Notes: a model not told the origin generated them from the letters alone. A stretch of 9,865 nucleotides of DNA from an uncultured Bacilli bacterium (GCA_934162685.1 CAKPJO010000053.1:1-9865); one strand, 5' to 3'. Positions 1 to 6,013 are shown, numbered from the stretch's first letter. Translations and numbers: made by a program.

Positions 1-321
1 GTAGAAACCTGTACATTCTAATACAACGTCAACATCTAATTCTTTCCATGGGCAGTTGTTTGCATCTTTTTCAGCATAGATTCTGATTTTGTGACCATCA
101 ACAGCAATCCATCCTTCTGCTTCATCATCTGCAGAGCATGTAACTTTATCTGCTAATGCATATCTACCTTGTGCTGAATCATACTTTAATAAATGAGCCA
201 ACATTTTTGGGCTTGTTAAATCGTTGATTGCAACAATTTCGTATCCTTCTGCACCAAACATTTGTCTGAATGCTAAACGGCCGATACGTCCAAATCCGTT
301 AATTGCGACTTTTACTGACAT
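1..321 (-). CDS. gap: Glyceraldehyde-3-phosphate dehydrogenase, N-terminal part (cut by window edge)
   Basis: Cytoplasmic glycolytic enzyme that oxidises glyceraldehyde-3-phosphate to 1,3-bisphosphoglycerate with NAD+. The 107 codons visible read as the start of the Rossmann NAD-binding domain. NGFGRIGR (residues 8-15) is the dinucleotide-binding glycine loop, IND (32-34) carries the acidic residue that usually contacts the NAD ribose, and LKYDSAQGRY (45-54) is the family's LKYDS-HGRF stretch. VVLECTGFY ends the visible part and matches the family's V-V-E-TG-F segment. The catalytic Cys lies beyond the left edge, so activity cannot be judged. The ATG at 321 is preceded by GGAGGA (331-336) at good spacing. 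A cre-like box lies about 90 bp upstream, suggesting sugar-responsive control. The gene follows argS by 135 bp and probably has its own promoter. The family assignment is secure; phosphorylating GAPDH is assumed from the motifs. Confidence 0.96.
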   Translation of the reverse strand, partial: MSVKVAINGFGRIGRLAFRQMFGAEGYEIVAINDLTSPKMLAHLLKYDSAQGRYALADKVTCSADDEAEGWIAVDGHKIRIYAEKDANNCPWKELDVDVVLECTGFY

Positions 322-409
322 AATTAAATATCCTCCTATAAATATGTTTAGTTTGTCTACATCTATATATTGCCATTTTTTAAAACAAAAATGAATATAT
401 ATTTTAAAT

Positions 410-423
410 TGTAAGCGCTTTTC
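410..423. promoter_or_regulatory. cre-like catabolite control site upstream of gap
   Basis: TGTAAGCGCTTTTC matches 12 of 14 positions of the Firmicute cre consensus TGWAANCGNTNWCA read on the minus strand, and contains the central palindrome AAGCGCTT. It sits in the 135-bp argS-gap gap, the position expected for CcpA control of a glycolytic gene. I could not place the gap -35/-10 confidently (TATAAT-like runs occur both at about 435-445 and near 363-372), so I cannot say whether binding would activate or repress. CcpA itself is not in the window. Confidence 0.42.
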
Positions 424-456
424 TTTTCCTTTTTATATTATATATAAAAACTTTTC

Positions 457-2106
457 TTACATTTTTTCTTTTGCTTCAATACCAATTAAGTTTAAAGCGT
501 TCTTTAAAGTAACCATTGTTGCTAATACTAAGCCTAAACGTTGGTTAGATAATTCAATGTTGGAGTCATCATGAATACGGAAAGAGCCATAGTAACTATG
601 GAAGTATTGCGCTAATTTTTGGACATAGTTACAAATCTTATTTGGCATTCTTGTTTTAGCGGCATCCGCAACAACACTTGGGAACTCATTAATATGTTTA
701 AGTAATAATGTTTCTTTTTCTTCTTTTAATAAATTATAGTCATTTACTTTTTCAAATTTTGGACTTGAAGCAACAATAGAATTCATACGTGCATAAGCAT
801 ATTGGACGTAGAACACTGGATTATCGGCAGTTTGTTTACGCGCAAGTCCTAAATCAAAATCAAAGTGAGTGGCAACATCTTTACAAACAAAGAAATATCT
901 AGCGGCATCAACGCCAATATCATCACATAATTCACGAATTGTAACAGCGTTACCTGTACGCTTAGACATTTTTACTTCTACGCCATCATCAACTAAACGT
1001 ACCATTTGAATCAAGTCTACTTCTAAAACATCTTTAGGATATCCAAGAGCTTCTAATGCGCATTGCATACGTTTAACATAACCATGGTGATCTGCACCCC
1101 AAAAGTTAACTAATTTATTATATCCTCTTTCAAGTTTATAAACGTGGTTAGCAATATCAGGAGTTAAATATGTAAATAATCCATCATTTTTCTTTAAGAC
1201 ACGGTCTTTATCATCGCCATATTCGCTAGATTTAAACCATAACGCGCCATCTTGCTCATAAGTTAGACCCATTGATTTCATTTTATCTAAAACATCTTTT
1301 ATACGTTTAGCATTATCTAAATAGAAGAATCTTTCATGAATCCAAGAATCAAATCCAACACGGTAATAATCTAAGTCACGTTTAATTTTATTTAATTCTA
1401 ATTCAATACCTTTATCTTTAAAATATTCTTTACGTTCATTAACATCTGCATTAAGCCATTTATCACCATCAGTATCCGCTAAATCATGAGCTAATTTAAT
1501 AACATCTGGTCCATGGTATCCATCTTCTGGAAGTGGATAACTCTTTCCAAAGCAATCAAAATATCTAGAGATAAGAGATTCTGCAAGCATATCAATTTGA
1601 TGACCAGCATCATTAACATAATATTCACGTAAAACATCATAACCTGAGAAATTCATTAAACGAGTAACACTATCTCCCCAGGCAGCACCACGAGCATGTC
1701 CTAAATGTAAATCTCCTGTCGGATTAGCAGAAACATATTCCACTAAAACTTTTTCGCCATTACCAATATTATTTCTTCCATAATTTTCATTTTGTTCAAG
1801 AATATTGTTAATAATATTTGCTAAAGAGGATTTTTTCATTTTGAAGTTAATAAATCCCGGATTAGCAACAGTAATTGATTCGACATTATCTAATACTTTT
1901 TCTAATTCTTCTTTTACTTTTTCTGCAATAACTTTTGGATTTTGATGAAGAGTTTTAGCTAAACGCATTGCGATATTAGTGGAATAATCACCAAAACTAT
2001 TATCACGTGGTATTTCAATCATAATTAAGTCTTTTACATCATCTAAATCAAAGGCATTTTTAACTGCGGTTTCAATCGCAGATTTTAAATTTGTTTCTAA
2101 ATCCAT
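457..2106 (-). CDS. argS: Arginyl-tRNA synthetase
   Basis: Charges tRNA-Arg with arginine using ATP, in the cytoplasm. At 549 aa it has the normal length for a bacterial ArgRS. The N-terminal ~90 residues fit the ArgRS-specific Arg_tRNA_synt_N (additional) domain. The class I signature SANPTGDLHLGHARG is at 126-140, with the HIGH-type motif HLGH at 134-137. VKMSKRTG holds the second class I motif (KMSKR, 379-383). The C-terminal ~120 residues form the helical DALR anticodon-binding domain, including NPVFYVQYAYAR at about 429-440. The ATG at 2106 has GGAAAGG ten bases upstream. A TATTAT -10-like hexamer at 2170-2175, just after the methyltransferase stop, may give argS its own promoter, but co-transcription with the methyltransferase is possible. 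No T-box leader is visible. Only an all-A/T hairpin (431-451) follows the gene, so termination before gap is uncertain. Confidence 0.98.
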   Translation of the reverse strand: MDLETNLKSAIETAVKNAFDLDDVKDLIMIEIPRDNSFGDYSTNIAMRLAKTLHQNPKVIAEKVKEELEKVLDNVESITVANPGFINFKMKKSSLANIINNILEQNENYGRNNIGNGEKVLVEYVSANPTGDLHLGHARGAAWGDSVTRLMNFSGYDVLREYYVNDAGHQIDMLAESLISRYFDCFGKSYPLPEDGYHGPDVIKLAHDLADTDGDKWLNADVNERKEYFKDKGIELELNKIKRDLDYYRVGFDSWIHERFFYLDNAKRIKDVLDKMKSMGLTYEQDGALWFKSSEYGDDKDRVLKKNDGLFTYLTPDIANHVYKLERGYNKLVNFWGADHHGYVKRMQCALEALGYPKDVLEVDLIQMVRLVDDGVEVKMSKRTGNAVTIRELCDDIGVDAARYFFVCKDVATHFDFDLGLARKQTADNPVFYVQYAYARMNSIVASSPKFEKVNDYNLLKEEKETLLLKHINEFPSVVADAAKTRMPNKICNYVQKLAQYFHSYYGSFRIHDDSNIELSNQRLGLVLATMVTLKNALNLIGIEAKEKM

Positions 2107-2190
2107 AATAAACTTACCTTTCCAATCACTTTTAGTAATTTGTTTTATTCTTTATTGATTTGCTTAAATATAATACTATATTTATCTTTC

Positions 2191-2826
2191 TTATTCTAGA
2201 TTATTATTGCTATTTTTTCTTGCTACTACAAAACATTCTGGAAAATCATTACCATATATGAGTTCATTATGAATAATGTTCCAATTATTTTCACCCAAAA
2301 ATTCCATATATTTTTTATCTGTCCACTTAGAATAAGTTTTAAATCCGCCCAATACCATTAAAATAATTCTTGGCGTAATATGTCCCATATTTCTTGTATA
2401 GGTCGGAGCAATCAAAAGTCCATCATCTTTTAGCACTCTTCTTATTTCATTAAGTGCTCTAATTGGATCAGGGATAATATGTAAACAATTAGCAATTACA
2501 ATCGCATCAAATGTTTTATCAATGTAAGGCATATTAGTGCAATCACATACTTCTAGCTTAACATTACTTGGTAAATCTTTCTTTTTGGCTTCATTAACCA
2601 TTTCTTGAGAATAATCAGTTGCAGTCAAAGATTTAGAATTATTAGCAATTGCCTTAGTTAACATTGCTGGTCCCATAGCAAGTTCCAAAACATTCATATC
2701 TTTATTTAAAAAACCAGTTATGCTACTTTCTAATTTTTGAAAAAATATTTCACCTTTTTTATTATTTCTTTGCATTTTTTGATATCTTTTCGCATTTCTA
2801 TCCCAAAATCGTTTATTATCGTTCAT
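2191..2826 (-). CDS. Class I SAM-dependent methyltransferase, substrate unknown
   Basis: A 211-aa Rossmann-fold methyltransferase of the UbiE/Methyltransf_11 type. Motif I is VLELAMGPAM (46-55), where families usually have E-x-G-x-G-x-G. The acidic residue for the SAM ribose is probably D71 (TATDYSQEM), the D95 region (VCDCTNMP) supplies the adenine contact, and FDAIVIANCLHII (107-118) is the strand 4 region followed by the usual post-motif 'P-P-ALNEIRRVLK'. No membrane segment is evident and the product should be cytoplasmic or peripheral. I chose ATG 2826 because GGAG lies eight bases upstream. A longer frame from TTG 2862 would run through the palindrome and lacks such a site. The gene follows a TetR operon and has a candidate operator at 2846-2859, so it is probably TetR-controlled. 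Small molecules or lipids are the commonest substrates of this fold, but nothing here decides. Confidence 0.85.
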   Translation of the reverse strand: MNDNKRFWDRNAKRYQKMQRNNKKGEIFFQKLESSITGFLNKDMNVLELAMGPAMLTKAIANNSKSLTATDYSQEMVNEAKKKDLPSNVKLEVCDCTNMPYIDKTFDAIVIANCLHIIPDPIRALNEIRRVLKDDGLLIAPTYTRNMGHITPRIILMVLGGFKTYSKWTDKKYMEFLGENNWNIIHNELIYGNDFPECFVVARKNSNNNLE

Positions 2827-2845
2827 ATTATTTACTCCTACAATA

Positions 2846-2859
2846 TTAGTGTACACTAA
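2846..2859. promoter_or_regulatory. Perfect 14-bp palindrome, candidate TetR-family operator
   Basis: TTAGTGTACACTAA is its own reverse complement over all 14 bases. It lies between the terminator of the upstream operon and the ribosome binding site of the methyltransferase gene, 20 bases from that gene's ATG. A weak promoter can be drawn through it: TTGCTT (2871-2876), 17-bp spacer, TACACT (2848-2853), which puts the -10 inside the palindrome. Size and placement fit a TetR-family operator, and a TetR gene lies two genes upstream. Binding by that regulator is inference. Confidence 0.55.
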
Positions 2860-2875
2860 CAATGTATTAAAAGCA

Positions 2876-2912
2876 AAAAAACTAGAATTTTTTAATCATT
2901 CAGTTCTAGTTT
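2876..2912 (-). terminator. Rho-independent terminator of the TetR/membrane protein operon
   Basis: On the minus strand AAAACTAGAA pairs perfectly with TTCTAGTTTT (10 bp) around a 16-base loop and runs into a T tract. The first arm is made of the last codons of the six-helix membrane protein gene and the loop contains its TGA stop. It should end transcription before the methyltransferase promoter. Confidence 0.8.
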
Positions 2913-3558
2913 TTAAGGTAATATTAAGATTCTTTTTAAACGTATAAATAGAAATAATAGATATTGTTAATAACATAGCAATTGTTGTAATTATTGATAA
3001 TGTATACATATCACTATTATTTCCATCAGAAGCCACAATCGTAAGAGTGTTTTGTAATGTTAAAATTGACATTACTGCATCAAATAAATTTACCATTCTC
3101 ACTTGTTTATAAATGAGATTTTGCTGTTTTTGAACTTTACAAAATTTAATTATTGCTAAGGTAACTTTATAAGTGGTATAGGCTGCAACCGCAATCGCAG
3201 ATATAAGCGATAAATTTACTTTTTTTTGATGATTGATAAGTAAAATCGCCGGCAAAATCATAGCCAAGTTCATAATAAACATAATTACCGATGTCGAGAT
3301 ATAAATTTGTTTGTCTCTTTTTATATCTTTTTCATCTTCTTTTTTGCTTTTCTTTTCTCTTACATATAAAATCATCCTAATGGTAAGAAGTAAAAGATAA
3401 TACGTAAATATTGCTATATTCCAAATAACGTTTTTATAAAATCCCAATACTCCATTATAGATGCAAAAGAACAAAGCAAAACAAACAGATATTAAAAAAG
3501 CATATTTTTTACAAAAAGAAATAATTTTATTAATTAATTTTTTAATTGATTTAATCAT
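2896..3558 (-). CDS. Six-helix integral membrane protein, function unknown
   Basis: A 220-aa protein I do not recognise as a named family. It shows six hydrophobic stretches, roughly residues 19-37, 43-66, 87-108, 116-138, 155-176 and 184-206. A lysine-rich N-terminus and a highly charged loop between helices 2 and 3 (about 67-85, K/E/D-rich) suggest that both face the cytoplasm. No transporter signature, ATPase motif or catalytic residue pattern is evident. The ATG at 3558 is preceded by GTAGGATT, which overlaps the tetR stop codon (TAG). The gene starts 9 bp after tetR and is likely translationally coupled to it. It ends in TGA inside the loop of the terminator. Co-transcription with a TetR regulator suggests a stress- or ligand-induced membrane function, possibly export or membrane modification, but this rests on context alone. 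Confidence 0.8.
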   Translation of the reverse strand: MIKSIKKLINKIISFCKKYAFLISVCFALFFCIYNGVLGFYKNVIWNIAIFTYYLLLLTIRMILYVREKKSKKEDEKDIKRDKQIYISTSVIMFIMNLAMILPAILLINHQKKVNLSLISAIAVAAYTTYKVTLAIIKFCKVQKQQNLIYKQVRMVNLFDAVMSILTLQNTLTIVASDGNNSDMYTLSIITTIAMLLTISIISIYTFKKNLNITLKTRTE

Positions 3559-3567
3559 TTACTAATC

Positions 3568-4161
3568 CTACTTCACATTACCAGTGGGAGTATATTTCAT
3601 AATAATGTTCATAATTTTGTCAATTGGTTCTTTACAATCATCCGCTAGCCAAAGCATGATAACCGCTAAAATGCCTTTAGAATAAAACGACAAAGCGTAT
3701 TTTTGTTCATCACGTGGCACATTTAGTTTATCCATAATTGGTTCAAATAATTCTTGATACATTTTTTCAAATGTTGATTCTGAATCAAATAGCTCTGGGC
3801 GATCATGAATTAATTTGAATGCTTTTTTATTTTCTTTGATAAATTCCAAATATGGTTTTAAATAATCTGGTGTTATAAGTACTAATTCGCTTTTATTTTT
3901 AGACATTTTCCAATCGCCTTTAAAAGCATCTTTTTTACTTCCGAATGATTCATAAAATTTTTTATTAATCATTGCAATGGCTTCTTTTAATAAATCATCC
4001 ATTGTTTCATAATGGAGATAGAAAGTAGATCGATTAACCCCAGCTTTTTGGCATATTTCTTTTACTGTTATATATTGGTAATCTTTCTTTTCTAAAAGTA
4101 ATAATAAAGCCTCATCCATAAGTATGGCGGTATTAAAATATTTGCTTTGAAACTTATCCAT
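3568..4161 (-). CDS. TetR/AcrR-family transcriptional regulator
   Basis: A 197-aa DNA-binding repressor-type protein. The N-terminal TetR helix-turn-helix is clear: ITVKEICQKAGVNRSTFYLHY at about 31-51, with the typical G-V-x-R-x-T-F-Y-x-H-Y turn and recognition helix, followed by a D-D-LL helix. The remaining ~140 residues are helical, as in the ligand-binding and dimerisation half of the family, and give no clue to the inducer. I chose ATG 4161 over the TTG at 4179: GAAAGTGAG lies just upstream, and the shorter form starts at the usual distance from the HTH. The gene lies 21 bp after the small membrane protein gene and 9 bp before the six-helix protein gene. TetR proteins usually control their own operon and neighbours, so the dyads at 4600-4623 and 2846-2859 are candidate targets. 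Confidence 0.92.
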   Translation of the reverse strand: MDKFQSKYFNTAILMDEALLLLLEKKDYQYITVKEICQKAGVNRSTFYLHYETMDDLLKEAIAMINKKFYESFGSKKDAFKGDWKMSKNKSELVLITPDYLKPYLEFIKENKKAFKLIHDRPELFDSESTFEKMYQELFEPIMDKLNVPRDEQKYALSFYSKGILAVIMLWLADDCKEPIDKIMNIIMKYTPTGNVK

Positions 4162-4182
4162 AATACCACTCACTTTCAATAA

Positions 4183-4542
4183 TTATTTTTCTTGTTCAGA
4201 GATTTCTTTAGCTAATGTGACAATATCATAAGCATATTTTTCTTTGCCTTTGGCCAATATTCTCTTATATATTGGATAATTAAATCCTACCATAGCCATA
4301 CCAATAATGCCAATGATAATACCTAATACCATCATTAATGTGCTTCCATCTCCAATTACTTTCATCGATAAGCACATTCCTACTCCTAATACTAATGAGC
4401 CAATAATACCGAAAGTATATCCGAATATATTAGCAGGTGCTTTAGCCTTTGCATCAAGCTTTTTTAACGCAACTACTTTTGATGTGTCCTTTGGGGCATA
4501 TTCGTTTGCAATTGATTCTGCATAAATTTTATCTGTGTTCAT
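4183..4542 (-). CDS. Small two-helix membrane protein, first gene of the TetR operon
   Basis: A 119-aa protein with a charged N-terminal segment (about 1-37), two closely spaced hydrophobic helices (about 38-60 and 67-89; glycine-rich, e.g. LGIIIGIIGMAMVG) and a charged C-terminal tail (93-119). This suggests a hairpin in the membrane with both ends on the same side. Motifs such as EYAPKD (14-19) and NYPIYKR (88-94) look like conserved blocks, but I cannot give a function. From memory, similar small proteins occur beside TetR regulators in other Firmicutes; a database search would have to confirm this. The ATG at 4542 has a strong GGAGGA site (4551-4556). The stop lies 21 bp before the tetR start, so both are surely one transcript. 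It is the promoter-proximal gene and therefore a main regulated product of the operon. Confidence 0.85.
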   Translation of the reverse strand: MNTDKIYAESIANEYAPKDTSKVVALKKLDAKAKAPANIFGYTFGIIGSLVLGVGMCLSMKVIGDGSTLMMVLGIIIGIIGMAMVGFNYPIYKRILAKGKEKYAYDIVTLAKEISEQEK

Positions 4543-4564
4543 AATTTAATTCCTCCTATCGAAC

Positions 4565-4623
4565 AACTATAGTTTATGTTGATAAGAGCATTAATTAAAC
4601 AACACAAAAATAGATATGTGTTG
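4565..4623 (-). promoter_or_regulatory. Promoter/operator region of the TetR operon
   Basis: CAACACA (4600-4606) and TGTGTTG (4617-4623) form a 7+10+7 perfect dyad, and AACTATAGTT (4565-4574) is a 10-bp palindrome nearer the gene. Two weak promoters can be drawn on the minus strand: TTGTTT (4597-4602) with CATAAA at 18 bp, or TTGTGT (4602-4607) with TATCAA at 17 bp. In both, the 24-bp dyad covers the -35. This fits autoregulation by the TetR protein, but the dyad is unlike the palindrome at 2846-2859. Confidence 0.4.
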
Positions 4624-4674
4624 ATTTAAAAAATTATTATTTTAAGTTTAAATTAATAAACAAATTTATAGCAC

Positions 4675-4702
4675 AAAAAAACTGACACAATTTGCATCAG
4701 TT
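4675..4702 (-). terminator. ssrA terminator
   Basis: Downstream of the tmRNA CCA end, minus-strand AACTGA and TCAGTT (6-bp stem, 11-base loop) are followed by a run of seven T. The hairpin starts 11 bases past the mature 3' end, a usual distance for ssrA. Confidence 0.75.
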
Positions 4703-4713
4703 ATAATTAATTT

Positions 4714-5082
4714 TGGTGGAGATGGCGGTAATCGAAACCGCGTCCAAAATAAGTCCAGTAAAGATCACTACAGTTTAGTTTGCTGCTTGATTTCCTTAAA
4801 AGTAAGACCAACAAACGAATCCGCTTTTAAGTAACCTATAATTTTTCGTGCCTACCTTATAGATATCGATAAACCTTATTCTCTTTAAATTGCACCTTTA
4901 ACAAACCAAGAGACCCAGTTCATTAAGATGGCTTTGCTTCCCGATAAGTGGGACTAATGGGCTTTAATTAAGCAGCGAAAGCAAATTGATTTCTGTTGCC
5001 AGATATTGTTTTTTGGTCTTTAACGCGACCATCCGACTGCGCTCCTTACCCGACCATACCCTGTCGAGACCAATACATCCCC
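4714..5082 (-). ncRNA. ssrA: Transfer-messenger RNA (one-piece tmRNA)
   Basis: A 369-nt tmRNA that rescues stalled ribosomes by acting as alanyl-tRNA and then as a short mRNA for a degradation tag. The 5' end GGGGATG pairs with CATCTCC before the 3' ACCA to make the 7-bp acceptor stem (one G-U). The 5' region has the conserved GGTCTCGACAGGG block. Near the 3' end GCGGT-TTCGATT-ACCGC is a perfect T-arm, and the CCA is encoded. The tag reading frame is at 4968-5000: GGC resume codon, then GNRNQFAFAA and TAA, preceded by ATATCT, like the ATAACT-GGC of Bacillus subtilis as I recall it. The intervening ~250 nt should fold into pseudoknots; I did not model them. Own promoter (-10 at 5090-5095) and terminator flank it. 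Identification is secure; the ends may be off by a base or two. Confidence 0.97.
4968..5000 (-). other. tmRNA tag-peptide reading frame
   Basis: Ten codons plus TAA within ssrA, reading GNRNQFAFAA. With the alanine carried by the tmRNA, the predicted tag is A-GNRNQFAFAA (11 residues). The -FAFAA end resembles the ALAA/FAFA ends recognised by ClpXP- or Lon-type proteases. A second in-frame stop is not adjacent; the next bases are TTAAAGCCC. The resume codon is set by analogy with Bacillus. Confidence 0.8.
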
Positions 5083-5089
5083 ATTTAGT

Positions 5090-5136
5090 ATTGTATGCTT
5101 AAAGCATGAGCATATACTAACACTTAGCCATGCTTT
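5090..5136 (-). promoter_or_regulatory. ssrA promoter with nested dyads
   Basis: TACAAT (5090-5095) ends seven bases before the mature tmRNA 5' end, an ideal -10. No good TTGACA-like -35 is seen. Two dyads overlap: ATGCTT-A-AAGCAT (5095-5107), which abuts the -10, and AAAGCATG (5101-5108) with CATGCTTT (5129-5136), whose centre is the expected -35 region. The missing -35 plus the dyads could mean an activator, but that is inference. Confidence 0.6.
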
Positions 5137-5151
5137 TTGCAAGTTTAATAT

Positions 5152-5183
5152 AAAAAAAATTGCCCACAAATAAATGTGAGCAA
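5152..5183 (-). terminator. Terminator of the lipoprotein gene
   Basis: Minus-strand TTGCTCACA pairs with TGTGGGCAA (9 bp including one U-G) around a 6-base loop, followed by a run of eight T. It begins 23 bases past the stop codon and isolates the gene from ssrA. Confidence 0.88.
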
Positions 5184-5206
5184 TTAATTAATACAACTAT
5201 TTTATC

Positions 5207-6013
5207 TTATTCGCCTAAATCAGGTAAATTGAAATCAAATTCAAATGAAGCAGAAGCTACTTCTTTCATTCCACTAACGCTTGGTAATGATTTGCTAATT
5301 GAATATTTAGCACTTGCTTTTGCTGAAACATAAACACCTGTTGTAGATGTAGAGAAATCATAAGAAGCAAAGCGATAATTATCAACAACTAGTTTGTAAA
5401 CGATTTCTGATTTTTTATCTTCTTTATCAGTATAAGAAGTTGTTGATTTTAAGCATAAGTGACCTTCACCTTTTGATTTCATTTCATAAGCATGCTTGTA
5501 TCCATCAATTTCAGTTGTAGATGAACTTTGTGGGAATGTAGCAAGCATTTTTTTCAATGAATCAGAAGAACCTAAATCCAATACTGAATCAACGGCCTCT
5601 GTAACTTTATCCGTAAACTTAGCAATTGTAGCAGATTCTAATACTGCATATTCTTTGCTAGATGCATTAATTGCATAGAACTTTTCATCTTTTTTTCCGA
5701 AGTAAATATCGGACTTAGTACTTCCTTCAGTACTTCCGCCTTCTGTTTTGCCACTTACAGCAACATGGAAATAGTCATTAGCAAAATAAATGTCCATAGA
5801 AGCATTTGCTTTTACTTCTTTAACTACACTCTTAGTTTTAAGTGAAAGATGAACTCCTTTTTCTAATACTTCTGTAGCAGTTTCTGATTCATGATCAGCC
5901 ATATTTTTTGCTCTTTTTTGTGCTTCTTCTTTTGTGATATTTGAACCATCACATGAAGCTGCAAGTAAGGCAACAAAAGCTAAACTTGCGATAGTTTTAA
6001 TATTTTTTTTCAT
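5207..6013 (-). CDS. Lipoprotein of unknown function
   Basis: A 268-aa exported protein. MKKNIKTIASLAFVALLAAS-C21 is a lipoprotein signal peptide: lysine-rich start, hydrophobic core, and AAS before Cys21. The -3 residue is A rather than the usual L, slightly off the consensus. The mature part is rich in Ser, Thr and Lys, with a helical start (KEEAQKRAKNMADHESETATEVLEK region, about 28-52). The rest alternates polar and hydrophobic residues in a way that suggests beta-strands (e.g. ASMDIYFANDYFHVAVSG, VYVSAKASAKYSI). I recognise no family; a LolA/LppX-like ligand-holding barrel is only a guess. Start ATG 6013 is chosen because of the GGAAGGAAGG site (6021-6031) and the signal peptide; an upstream in-frame start at 6052 lies inside the promoter. 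The gene is monocistronic, with its own promoter and terminator. Confidence 0.9.
   Translation of the reverse strand: MKKNIKTIASLAFVALLAASCDGSNITKEEAQKRAKNMADHESETATEVLEKGVHLSLKTKSVVKEVKANASMDIYFANDYFHVAVSGKTEGGSTEGSTKSDIYFGKKDEKFYAINASSKEYAVLESATIAKFTDKVTEAVDSVLDLGSSDSLKKMLATFPQSSSTTEIDGYKHAYEMKSKGEGHLCLKSTTSYTDKEDKKSEIVYKLVVDNYRFASYDFSTSTTGVYVSAKASAKYSISKSLPSVSGMKEVASASFEFDFNLPDLGE

Noticed and set aside
431..451. Hairpin TTTTTATA/TATAAAAA after argS as a terminator.
   Set aside because: The stem is made only of A-T pairs and has no following T tract; too weak to call.
2107..2190. T-box riboswitch before argS.
   Set aside because: The leader is too short (84 bp) and shows no T-box sequence or antiterminator.
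2860..2898. The six-helix protein and the methyltransferase are in the same frame, separated only by one TGA; read as Trp they would fuse.
   Set aside because: All Trp codons at conserved sites (e.g. in ArgRS) are TGG, so TGA is a stop here. A terminator, a palindrome and a good ribosome binding site lie in between.
4307..4525. Plus-strand open frame of 72 codons.
   Set aside because: Exact antisense of the small membrane protein gene, which has a strong ribosome binding site and a clear helix pattern; no start signal on the plus strand.
4543..4713. Possible mobile-element attachment site, since islands often insert at the 3' end of ssrA.
   Set aside because: I found no second copy of the ssrA 3' end and no integrase in the window; ssrA is followed by its own terminator.
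5496..5678. Plus-strand open frame of 60 codons.
   Set aside because: Antisense to the lipoprotein gene, with no ribosome binding site or recognisable product.
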